DNA from: Lachnoclostridium sp. UBA5890
Lineage (GTDB): Bacteria > Bacillota > Clostridia > Lachnospirales > Lachnospiraceae
Direction of reading: 5' to 3'
DNA length: 6,493 bases
Assembly: GCA_002431395.1 (NCBI GenBank)
Contig: DJEU01000004.1
Coordinates: 2,200 to 8,692 of the forward strand
Position 1 is the stretch's first letter. Each line of letters opens with the position of its first letter. Made by a program: the position numbers and the translations under genes. Shown in pieces: positions 1 to 5,841 of this stretch. The notes beneath the pieces were generated by a model. That model was not told where the DNA came from, did not search any database, and worked only from the letters and a program-made list of their open reading frames with translations.

Positions 1-702
1 ATAATTGATAACCCGGTATATATGGGAAAGATAGCATATGGACGCAGGCGTACAGAGAAGAAAACAGGAACCCGTAATGAAACTCATGTAGTGGAGCAAT
101 CAGATTTCCCTGTTTATGAGGGAGTTCATGAAGCAATTATTTCCGAGGAAGACTGGGATCTTGCACAGGAAAAACGTTCAAAAAATAATTACAAGCGTGA
201 AAAAATTCATGATCCGGAACATGCACATATTTTGTCCGGAATATTAAAATGTCCTTGCTGTGGAAAAGGAATGTATGGAAATATTGCGAAAGCAGGGCGA
301 AAAGATAACAAGACCAGATATTACTATTATTGCAAGAATACCGTGAATGCTACCGGGCACAAGTGTACTTTCCGACGCAACATTGAGCAGTCACAGATTG
401 ATGATATGCTTGCAAAACTGATTACAGCAATGACAAAAGAAGGAAAATTTAAGGATGCCATTCAGGATAAAATTGGAGCAACTGTTGACACAACGGACCT
501 GGAAAAGCAGTTATCTGTGTTAAAAGCAAGTTTTCATCAGGCAGAGACAATAAAAACCCGCCTTGAACAGCAGATGGATAATCTGGATGTTACAGATACC
601 CATTACGATAAAAAAATATCAGATTTACAGAGACGATTGGATGCTCAATATGATAGAATAGATGAAGTAGAAAAAACAATGGCAGAACTGAAGTATTTAT
701 AA
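1..702 (+). CDS. Large serine recombinase, C-terminal part (5' end outside window, C-terminal tail missing)
   Basis: This is the C-terminal part of a large serine recombinase, the enzyme class that integrates and excises phages, conjugative transposons and SCCmec-like elements at short att sites. The frame is open from base 1 (IIDNPVYMGKIAYGRR), so the ATG at 22 is internal and the catalytic serine domain lies upstream, outside the window. Numbered from that ATG, residues 1-60 match the end of the Recombinase DNA-binding domain (NPVYMGKIAYG; an EGVHEAIISEEDW-type segment). Residues 77-115 form the zinc ribbon (C77-x2-C80, then C104 and C115), and about 156-224 is a charged, heptad-like coiled coil used for synapsis control. 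Family members usually continue some 60-80 residues past the coiled coil with a hydrophobic FD-x-L/ERI segment. Here TAA follows at once, and I could not recover that tail in the other forward frames. The gene is therefore probably a decayed or rearranged copy, although a naturally short form cannot be excluded. Confidence 0.9.
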   Translation: MIDNPVYMGKIAYGRRRTEKKTGTRNETHVVEQSDFPVYEGVHEAIISEEDWDLAQEKRSKNNYKREKIHDPEHAHILSGILKCPCCGKGMYGNIAKAGRKDNKTRYYYYCKNTVNATGHKCTFRRNIEQSQIDDMLAKLITAMTKEGKFKDAIQDKIGATVDTTDLEKQLSVLKASFHQAETIKTRLEQQMDNLDVTDTHYDKKISDLQRRLDAQYDRIDEVEKTMAELKYL

Positions 703-822
703 TCCAGATAAAGAAATGTGTATGCTGTTTGAGAAAATTGCAAGTTCAGAAGGATTGTTCTGGCGAAAATCAGAGTAATAACTCCAAGTTTGGAGGATTG
801 AGAAAACTGGAATTTGTCTCTA

Positions 823-1152
823 TCAGAGTCCGTAATGAATTACCCACTTGTAATTGCTTAATGCCTTTTCTAACAGCTTTTTCAGTTCGGATAGTTCAGA
901 ATTATCTGCAATGACATCAATAAAGGCCTTTAGCGAACAAGGTGGAACAAGTGTAACACCACAGTATGCAAGCCCTTTGCCTTTGACGGAAAGTGTATGC
1001 CAATAGAAGTCAATGGATGTAAGCCTTTCGACAACGCCTTCCAAATAGGCGTCATCAACAGAAATACAGGCATATTTCCACGGCTCATACTCGTCATATC
1101 GCTTGCCCTGCTGAGGAGCATCCATCATAATTCCAAACTCGTGTTTTGCCAT
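823..1152 (-). CDS. Conserved-looking small protein of unknown function (109 aa)
   Basis: I do not recognise a named family. The protein begins MAKHEFGIMMDAPQ and ends NYKWVIHYGL. It is soluble, with no signal peptide or membrane segment, and is rich in aromatic and acidic residues near the N-terminus (RYDEYEPWKY, residues 18-27). A helical, Lys/Glu/Leu-rich stretch (about 74-100) precedes the basic-aromatic C-terminus. The start was set at 1152 rather than the longer ATG at 1176 because GGAGGTG (1165-1159) lies 6 bases upstream of it, while the longer start would translate through that ribosome site. The gene is divergent from the membrane glycosyltransferase and sits beside a recombinase remnant, so it may be either cargo of that element or a resident gene. 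No function is assigned. Its balanced amino-acid composition and good ribosome site argue that it is a real gene. Confidence 0.72.
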   Translation of the reverse strand: MAKHEFGIMMDAPQQGKRYDEYEPWKYACISVDDAYLEGVVERLTSIDFYWHTLSVKGKGLAYCGVTLVPPCSLKAFIDVIADNSELSELKKLLEKALSNYKWVIHYGL

Positions 1153-1158
1153 GTAGAG

Positions 1159-1165
1159 CACCTCC
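1159..1165 (-). promoter_or_regulatory. Ribosome binding site of the 109-aa unknown gene
   Basis: GGAGGTG on the minus strand, 6 bases before the ATG at 1152. It is a near-perfect Shine-Dalgarno match and decides the start of this gene in favour of MAKHEF over the in-frame ATG 24 bases upstream. Confidence 0.8.
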
Positions 1166-1175
1166 ACAAATTCCA

Positions 1176-1202
1176 ATTTTACAGAGACAATTCAATAATC
1201 AA
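1176..1202 (-). promoter_or_regulatory. Weak candidate promoter for the 109-aa unknown gene
   Basis: On the minus strand TTGATT (1202-1197) and TAAAAT (1181-1176) are separated by only 15 bases, which is short for a sigma-A promoter. If real, it would give a short leader carrying the GGAGGTG ribosome site. It overlaps the candidate promoter of the divergent glycosyltransferase, so the two could compete. Confidence 0.25.
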
Positions 1203-1213
1203 TGTGGTAAAAT
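1184..1213 (+). promoter_or_regulatory. Candidate extended -10 promoter of the glycosyltransferase gene
   Basis: GAGACA (1184-1189, 4 of 6 matches to TTGACA), an 18-base spacer, then TAAAAT (1208-1213) preceded by TGG, i.e. an extended -10 TG at 1205-1206. It lies about 40 bases before the ATG at 1255, inside the divergent intergenic region. The assignment rests on matching the consensus by eye. Confidence 0.4.
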
Positions 1214-1254
1214 GAAAAATAAATACCGGAAAGCAAAAAGGATGTAAAAGACCT

Positions 1255-2838
1255 ATGACATTAAAGAAAACAATAGCACAACATAAATACACTATATTGT
1301 TTTGTCTTATATTAATATTCGGTGCTCTGCTGCGGCTGGTGCAGCTGGGGAAGGTTCCCGGTGGTTACCAGATGGATGAGGCTTATGGAGCTTTCAATGC
1401 GTACTCTTTGTTCCATAGCGGAATAGATTCCACCGGGCACTACTATCCCGTGTATTTTGAATCCTGGGGCGGCGGACAGAATGCGCTGAACTCATATCTC
1501 ATGCTTCCCTTTATGCTGTTTACCGGAGGCAGGATTACTCCGTTAATAGTAAGGCTTCCGCAGGTCATTGTGGCAATTTTGTCTTTGGCAGCAATTTATT
1601 TTCTGATGAAAGAAATCTTAAATGAATTTGCAGGACTGTGGGCAATGCTTCTTCTTAGTGTATGCCCCTGGCATATCATGATGTCGAGATGGGGATTGGA
1701 ATCCAACCTGGCTCCCGGTTTTCTGCTTTTTGGTCTGACGTTTTTTGTCTATGGTCTGAGAAAACCGAAATTACTCATTCTGTCGGCACTCTCCTACGGC
1801 TTGAGCCTCTATTGTTATGCAACGATCTGGCCCATCGTTCCACTGTTGCTGTTGTTGGAATGGGGATACGGATTTTTTACCAAAACTCTGAAATTTAACA
1901 AATACTTTGTGATCCACGTGGTGATCATAGGGCTTCTGGCGTTTCCGTTGTTAGCATTTTTGCTGGTAAACAGAGGAATCCTTCCGGAATTTTCCATAGG
2001 ACCCTTTTCAATCTATGCAATGACGGACTTCAGAGTGAATGAAATAGCTTCCTCTTTTCAGGAGATACTTTCTAACTTCAGGAATCTGTTATACCTTTTA
2101 TACCGGCAGGATATCGGGCGCCCGTATGATGTGATCATGCCTTTTGGATTTTTTGGCATTGTAGCCAGGGTATTCATTTTCCTTGGAGTATTTTTACTGG
2201 TATTCCGACTAATCCTGGCATTATGGAAGAGACAGACTACTCTGTTGTGGATGATATTTATTCAGCTGACCGGAGCCTTGTTACTGGGATTATTAATCAG
2301 TGTGGGAATGACGCAGATTAACTGTATTTATATTCCTCTGGTGATGTGCGGGGCGCTGAGCATATCTTCCGCAACGGATTTTATTGCGAAAAAGATAAAC
2401 CTGCGGTGGAAAATGGTCGCAAGTATTCTGTTGACGGTACTTCTTCTGGGAGAAAATGTACAGTTTGAAAAGGCTTATTTTACTTCTTATAAGGAATTGG
2501 TCAGTGGATATTTTCAAGAAGGAAGCGAAGAAGCAATACAGAAAGCTATAGAAATTGCGGCAGACAGCGGTCGTGAGATCGAGGTCGAAGATGCCATCAA
2601 GTATCCCAGTGTTCTGCTCTACGGAGAAATCGATGCCGAAGAATATCTTGCAAACAGAACATTGAGCGATGTACCTCCCAAGCCGAAGGATTTTCTGGGA
2701 AAGGGAATCCGTTTTACCATGGGAATCAACTGGGAGCACATCGACAGCAATAAGATCTATATTATTTACTATACAGATGCAGAGAAATTTGATGGATTCA
2801 CTCTCCTGCCCTACATGAACTGGTATGTGGCATATTAA
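1255..2838 (+). CDS. Polytopic membrane glycosyltransferase, GT39/PMT-like (GT-C fold)
   Basis: This is a 527-residue integral membrane protein resembling the bacterial branch of dolichyl/undecaprenyl-phosphate-sugar protein mannosyltransferases (GT39, ArnT-like GT-C fold). These enzymes use a lipid-phosphate sugar donor on the outer face of the membrane. The first membrane helix (about 13-30) is followed by an external loop containing MDEAY with an Asp-Glu pair at 41-42, the usual position of the GT-C catalytic acid. Next come RLPQVI (100-105), WHIMMSRWGLESN (139-151) and about ten further hydrophobic segments to residue 400. The C-terminal 125 residues (about 402-527) are soluble and presumably extracellular. 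The ribosome site AAAAGGA (1236-1242) is 12 bases from the ATG, rather far, so the start is slightly uncertain; no better in-frame start is visible. The gene is monocistronic and ends at the hairpin at 2849-2876. No donor synthase or acceptor gene is adjacent, so the substrate cannot be named. Confidence 0.82.
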   Translation: MTLKKTIAQHKYTILFCLILIFGALLRLVQLGKVPGGYQMDEAYGAFNAYSLFHSGIDSTGHYYPVYFESWGGGQNALNSYLMLPFMLFTGGRITPLIVRLPQVIVAILSLAAIYFLMKEILNEFAGLWAMLLLSVCPWHIMMSRWGLESNLAPGFLLFGLTFFVYGLRKPKLLILSALSYGLSLYCYATIWPIVPLLLLLEWGYGFFTKTLKFNKYFVIHVVIIGLLAFPLLAFLLVNRGILPEFSIGPFSIYAMTDFRVNEIASSFQEILSNFRNLLYLLYRQDIGRPYDVIMPFGFFGIVARVFIFLGVFLLVFRLILALWKRQTTLLWMIFIQLTGALLLGLLISVGMTQINCIYIPLVMCGALSISSATDFIAKKINLRWKMVASILLTVLLLGENVQFEKAYFTSYKELVSGYFQEGSEEAIQKAIEIAADSGREIEVEDAIKYPSVLLYGEIDAEEYLANRTLSDVPPKPKDFLGKGIRFTMGINWEHIDSNKIYIIYYTDAEKFDGFTLLPYMNWYVAY

Positions 2839-2848
2839 AACGAAAAAT

Positions 2849-2876
2849 AAGCCCTCACATCATCATGTGGGGGCTT
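2849..2876. terminator. Bidirectional intrinsic terminator between convergent genes
   Basis: A 12-bp stem (2849-2860 with 2865-2876) containing one G-T wobble closes the four-base loop CATC. On the minus strand the stem runs straight into TTATTTTTCG, a good U-tract, so it terminates the minus-strand cluster 25 bases after the metalloprotease-like gene. On the plus strand only TTTCGC follows, so termination of the glycosyltransferase transcript is probably weaker, though a T7 run lies at 2891-2897. Confidence 0.85.
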
Positions 2877-2900
2877 TCGCATGTCAAAAATTTTTTTCAT

Positions 2901-3413
2901 TTACGCGCTCAGATCCAGATTCCGTCCAATCAGTGCGGCAGCATCGGCGGATTTCTTATTTTGCTGGTAAGGATTACTCTCGTCTCTGTAGCTGATTTTG
3001 GTCGTGGTGGTGCCACCGGCGGTATAGACGGTGCCGCATTCGGGGCATACCGCAGTACGTAGGGAGACCGTAGCGGAGAGAACCTTGCCGTTATTCTGTG
3101 CCGCTTTGTTGTAAGCGTTGGTCACATGCTCCTGCTCATGGGCGCGAACCCTGGAGGCAGAAGCCTGCGGTGATATATGGGATGCAGATTTGAAGGAGAC
3201 CATCTCATTGGAACCGTCCTGGTATTTGCGGTTCTTGCAGGTCTCGCATTCCGCGGGAGAAGATTTCCTGCCGGGCTTTTCCACATCGGATTTGCCGGGA
3301 TTTATCACAACATCTTTCTCTTCGGACTGTGCGGAAGATACTGCTCCGGTAGAATAACCGTATCCGTAATTGCCGGTCAGACTATAATTACTAATTCCAT
3401 AAATACCTGCCAT
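2901..3413 (-). CDS. Putative zinc metalloprotease with HExxH motif (CJM1_0395/SprA-related type)
   Basis: This is a 170-residue protein with the zinc-protease signature HEQEH at 92-96 inside VRAHEQEHV. It also has two cysteine pairs: CETC (56-59), followed by NRKYQDGSN (61-69), and CPEC (123-126), followed by GTVYTAGGTT. The order Cys pair, RKYQDGS, SPxA, AHExEHV, CPECG matches my recollection of small bacterial proteins annotated as putative metalloproteases of the CJM1_0395 type, related to the SprA-related domain. The family's enzymatic activity is, as far as I know, not established. There is no signal peptide; the first 30 residues are Gly/Tyr/Ser-rich and probably disordered. The ATG at 3413 has AGAGGAG (3427-3421) 7 bases upstream. 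The gene lies 89 bases downstream of the FolC-like ligase on the same strand but has its own predicted promoter, so it need not share the ligases' function. A terminator follows it. Confidence 0.8.
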   Translation of the reverse strand: MAGIYGISNYSLTGNYGYGYSTGAVSSAQSEEKDVVINPGKSDVEKPGRKSSPAECETCKNRKYQDGSNEMVSFKSASHISPQASASRVRAHEQEHVTNAYNKAAQNNGKVLSATVSLRTAVCPECGTVYTAGGTTTTKISYRDESNPYQQNKKSADAAALIGRNLDLSA

Positions 3414-3472
3414 AGAACTTCTCCTCTCTGTATAATGTTTTGCTGCTCTTCTATTTCTTCTATTCTGCCCTC

Positions 3473-3501
3473 ATTGTAACACCGGCATTCCATATGGGCA
3501 A
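3473..3501 (-). promoter_or_regulatory. Predicted extended -10 promoter of the metalloprotease-like gene
   Basis: On the minus strand TTGCCC (3501-3496), an exact 17-base spacer, and TACAAT (3478-3473) with a TGT extension just before it. It begins immediately after the stop of the FolC-like gene. The expected start near 3466 gives a leader of about 50 bases carrying the AGAGGAG site. No terminator hairpin is visible between the ligase stop and this promoter, so read-through from the ligases is also possible. Confidence 0.6.
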
Positions 3502-3502
3502 G

Positions 3503-4882
3503 TTAAGATTGCCGAAAAATCCGCTCAACTTCCGAAATTATCGAAGTGGTTCCCAGGATTACAATGGGATTGGCAAAAGAACCAGCCAGAGCCAGTGCCT
3601 GTTCTACCGAATCCGTCCATTCTGTAAGGATCCCCTCTGTAGCAAGTACATCTCGTTGATGCGATGAAAAATGATAATGAGGATTGCCGGATTTGGTGAG
3701 GAGGATTTTACCTGCCATATCCCTCATGGATCGGACCACACCGGCATAATCTTTATCTTCCGGAATCCCCGCGATAACGGTGCAATCCCGAATCCCCAGA
3801 TGCTTAAGAACCTCTTTTACATTTTCACAGCTGGCAGAATTGATGCAGGCGTCCAGCAGAATAAATGGATCAGAACTTAAAATATCCATCCGACCCGGAT
3901 GATGGATTGCTGCCAGCTGGCTGCGAATCCGATCACACATTGTTTCCGAAAATATCTCCGCAGCATCGCATTCCGGACAAATGTCCTGCAGCACATCTAC
4001 ACATACAGCCAGTGCCAGCGCGCAATTTTTCGCTTGATGTTCTCCTAACAACGGAACCTGCAGATCCGGATACATATGATCTCCAATCACTACATCAAAC
4101 TGCATTCCGGAACAGGTATAACGGATATTTTCCGCATGAAAATCCCAACCGTAGATTTTACAGGGAACATGCAGAGCCTCGGCATGTTCCATCATTACCC
4201 TAAGCACTTCCGGTTCCTGCTCCGCAAAATAAGCGCACTTCTGCTCTCCGGTGATGACGTCGGATTTGTCCTCGGCAATGGCAGTCAGCGTATCGCCCAG
4301 TTCTCTCGTATGCTCCAGAAAAATCCGGTTGATTACGGCATAATCATGGCGGATATTGTTCACATCATCGTATTTCGCACCTTTTCCGCATTCAAATACA
4401 TTAAATGAGGTCTGCTTTTCCTGAAAATACGTCAGTGCCAGATCTGTCTGGATACCCATGGGACTGACGCATACCGATTCCGGCAGACCAGAGGCAATAT
4501 TCAAAATCTCCGGCTGAATCGCATTCATCAGACGGCAAAAGTCTGCTTCGTTTATCATCGTGTCATTGACGCGGAAGCGTTCTCTGAAGTCCGTGATATG
4601 GGGACTGGTCATGAGCCCTACCGTGAATTTCGTCTGCAGGATCCGGGAGATCATGTTGGCGACGGAGCCCTTTCCCTTGCTTCCGGTGACGACGACGCAG
4701 GGCGTAAGAGATTTCTGCCGTAGCAGTTCTCCGGTCAGCTCCGGATGTCTTTTTCCGGCATCTTTTGCGGCGTAATCCTGATGCGCGGCAGCCCGCAGAT
4801 AAGAGGCATAGACGAAGTCTTCCGCCTCTTGTGTAGTAGTGATTTTATGAAATTGCAGTGGTGTTCCGAAAGTTTTTTTCAT
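3503..4882 (-). CDS. FolC-like Mur-ligase-family amide ligase (folylpolyglutamate synthase paralogue)
   Basis: This is an ATP-dependent carboxylate-amine ligase of the Mur/FolC superfamily (459 residues; FolC is usually about 420-440). The visible order is that of FolC. VVVTGSKGKGSVANMI (63-78) holds the P-loop GSKGKGS; SPHITDFRERF (93-103) follows. FECGKGAKYDDVN (163-175) aligns with FolC EVGLGGRLDATN, and LGDTLTAIAEDKSDVI (195-210) with the metal-binding region. LGEHQAKNCALALA (279-292), HPGRMDIL (328-335) and ILGTTSIISEVE (442-453) complete the pattern. FolC normally has LDGAHN after the PGR motif; here it reads LLDACINSAS (342-351), without the His. GGRLD is also altered. This makes a role in normal folate polyglutamylation doubtful and suggests a different acceptor or amino acid. 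Only 17 bases separate it from the upstream ATP-grasp gene, so the two are almost certainly co-transcribed. The ribosome site is weak (AAGG/TGGA before the ATG at 4882), suggesting translation linked to the upstream gene. Confidence 0.85.
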   Translation of the reverse strand: MKKTFGTPLQFHKITTTQEAEDFVYASYLRAAAHQDYAAKDAGKRHPELTGELLRQKSLTPCVVVTGSKGKGSVANMISRILQTKFTVGLMTSPHITDFRERFRVNDTMINEADFCRLMNAIQPEILNIASGLPESVCVSPMGIQTDLALTYFQEKQTSFNVFECGKGAKYDDVNNIRHDYAVINRIFLEHTRELGDTLTAIAEDKSDVITGEQKCAYFAEQEPEVLRVMMEHAEALHVPCKIYGWDFHAENIRYTCSGMQFDVVIGDHMYPDLQVPLLGEHQAKNCALALAVCVDVLQDICPECDAAEIFSETMCDRIRSQLAAIHHPGRMDILSSDPFILLDACINSASCENVKEVLKHLGIRDCTVIAGIPEDKDYAGVVRSMRDMAGKILLTKSGNPHYHFSSHQRDVLATEGILTEWTDSVEQALALAGSFANPIVILGTTSIISEVERIFRQS

Positions 4883-4899
4883 AAAAATATTCCAGCCTT

Positions 4900-5754
4900 T
4901 CAGTAATCTGTAAAGTCGGATTGTATCGTCTCGATAATTTTCCCTGCAACATTTATCCCGGAGGCTTTTTCAATACCTTCCAGTCCCGGCATGACATTGA
5001 TCTCACAAAAATAAGGTTTCTTTTTGCCAAAAAGCAGGTCGATTCCCAAGAAATCCAGCCCGGTCTGTTCATAAATATCCCGGGCAATGGTACGGATGGC
5101 AGGGGTAATCTCGAAAGGCTCCACGGAAGCTCTCAAAGCCACATTGGCGCGGAAATCCCCTTGGGATCTGCGCTGCATACAGGCAGTCGCCTCCCCGCGG
5201 ATACTGTAGAAACGCATATCTCTGCCATAGCTTTCGGAGATAAATTCCTCGAAGAGCCATTCTTTTGATACAGGATAAGAGGAGGACAGCTTTTCATAAT
5301 CTTCCCGGTTCCGGATGCAGACAATCTCCTCTCCCATGGAGCTTTCCAGCCCTTTTCCCACAAAGGGGAGCTCCAGCTGTTCTTCGATCGAAGCAAAAGG
5401 CAGAAGGGAAGTTCCCAGGATATATTTCGGGACCAGAAAAGCCTCGGAGTGAAGTCTCCGTATCTGTTCGAACTTATTAATATAGATATTATAGGCAGTT
5501 AAGGGGTTATAGCTTCGAGTGGCAAGTGCATTGATGGCATCCTTCTCCTTCCCCCATTTGTAGCGGTTTATCACGAAATCCCGGTGTTCCAGCACTCTTC
5601 CGCAGTTGATTACGCCCTCCGGTGTTACCATGGTATCATAAATTCCGATAATCTGCAGATCCACATCCCGGGCAGCAGCTTCCTCCACCAGCCGGTTGCA
5701 GGTGTACGCATTACTCATTACATTATATTTTTCAATCAGATATCCCTTAAGCAC
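4900..5754 (-). CDS. RimK-like ATP-grasp ligase
   Basis: This is a 284-residue ATP-grasp amide ligase of the RimK type, the group that joins a carboxylate to an amine via an acyl-phosphate (for example glutamate onto ribosomal protein S6, or onto cofactors). The N-terminal 1-100 is a Rossmann-like pre-ATP-grasp domain (MLKGYLIEKY; IIGIYD 35-40). The ATP-binding part has LPFVGKGLESSMGEEI (129-144), with the nucleotide Lys and a flexible loop, and WLFEEFI (166-172). GRDMRFYSIRGE (177-188), RRSQGDFRANV (195-205, substrate/phosphate Arg and Asn) and LDFLGIDLL (233-241, Asp239) follow. FCEINVMPGLEGIEKASG (249-266) supplies metal ligands Glu251 and Asn253 and the GIE ending typical of RimK. All key ATP-grasp residues appear intact. 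The start is GTG at 5754, chosen because TGAGGTAA is about 7 bases upstream; the next in-frame ATG (codon 13) would cut into the first strand. It is the first gene of the ligase operon. Confidence 0.88.
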   Translation of the reverse strand: MLKGYLIEKYNVMSNAYTCNRLVEEAAARDVDLQIIGIYDTMVTPEGVINCGRVLEHRDFVINRYKWGKEKDAINALATRSYNPLTAYNIYINKFEQIRRLHSEAFLVPKYILGTSLLPFASIEEQLELPFVGKGLESSMGEEIVCIRNREDYEKLSSSYPVSKEWLFEEFISESYGRDMRFYSIRGEATACMQRRSQGDFRANVALRASVEPFEITPAIRTIARDIYEQTGLDFLGIDLLFGKKKPYFCEINVMPGLEGIEKASGINVAGKIIETIQSDFTDY

Positions 5755-5760
5755 TGTAAA

Positions 5761-5768
5761 TTACCTCA
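5761..5768 (-). promoter_or_regulatory. Ribosome binding site selecting the GTG start of the ATP-grasp gene
   Basis: TGAGGTAA on the minus strand (5768-5761), followed by six bases and then GTG at 5754. It supports the GTG start over the internal ATG and implies moderately efficient initiation. Confidence 0.7.
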
Positions 5769-5790
5769 CAAAGACCGCATTCTCATGGTT

Positions 5791-5819
5791 AACATATCAA
5801 AATGTCATGAAAATAGCAA
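5791..5819 (-). promoter_or_regulatory. Predicted promoter of the ligase operon, next to the IS end
   Basis: On the minus strand TTGCTA (5819-5814), a 17-base spacer, and TATGTT (5796-5791) with a TGA extended -10 element before it. Predicted transcription start is near 5784, about 30 bases ahead of the GTG. It lies only about 20 bases beyond the transposase stop codon, so the -35 element, or the whole promoter, may belong to the insertion-sequence end. The -10 match is 4 of 6, so this is a moderate prediction. Confidence 0.45.
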
Positions 5820-5841
5820 GAGAAAGCAGTTGCCTTTTCTC
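5820..5841 (-). terminator. Weak hairpin at the transposase 3' end
   Basis: GAGAAA and TTTCTC form a six-base-pair inverted repeat (5841-5836 with 5825-5820, loop 10 bases) overlapping the transposase stop codon. On the minus strand it is followed by TTGCTATTTT. It is AT-rich with a poor U-tract, so it may be a leaky terminator or part of the IS end. Confidence 0.25.

Noticed and set aside
703..822. Possible hidden gene or terminator in the gap after the recombinase
   Set aside because: Only short frames with no homology-like features. The palindrome CTCCAAGTTTGGAG (782-795) has a loop too short for a stable hairpin and no T-run, so it is not a terminator.
729..914. Open frame of 61 codons on the plus strand
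   Set aside because: It overlaps the 3' end of the minus-strand unknown gene, lacks a ribosome site, and its second half is the antisense of that gene.
2293..2739. 148-codon open frame antisense to the glycosyltransferase
   Set aside because: It lies wholly inside a well-supported gene, and its Cys/Phe/Ile-rich translation has no ribosome site or recognisable domain; it is an antisense shadow.
3865..4203. Plus-strand open frame opposite the FolC-like gene
   Set aside because: The composition (many Pro, His, Arg) is that of an antisense frame, and the minus-strand protein has strong family motifs throughout.
3503..5754. Calling the ligase pair a true cyanophycin synthetase system
   Set aside because: CphA is one large fused protein with an extra N-terminal domain, and no cyanophycinase is visible. 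The second enzyme here is FolC-like, so only the module pairing is similar.
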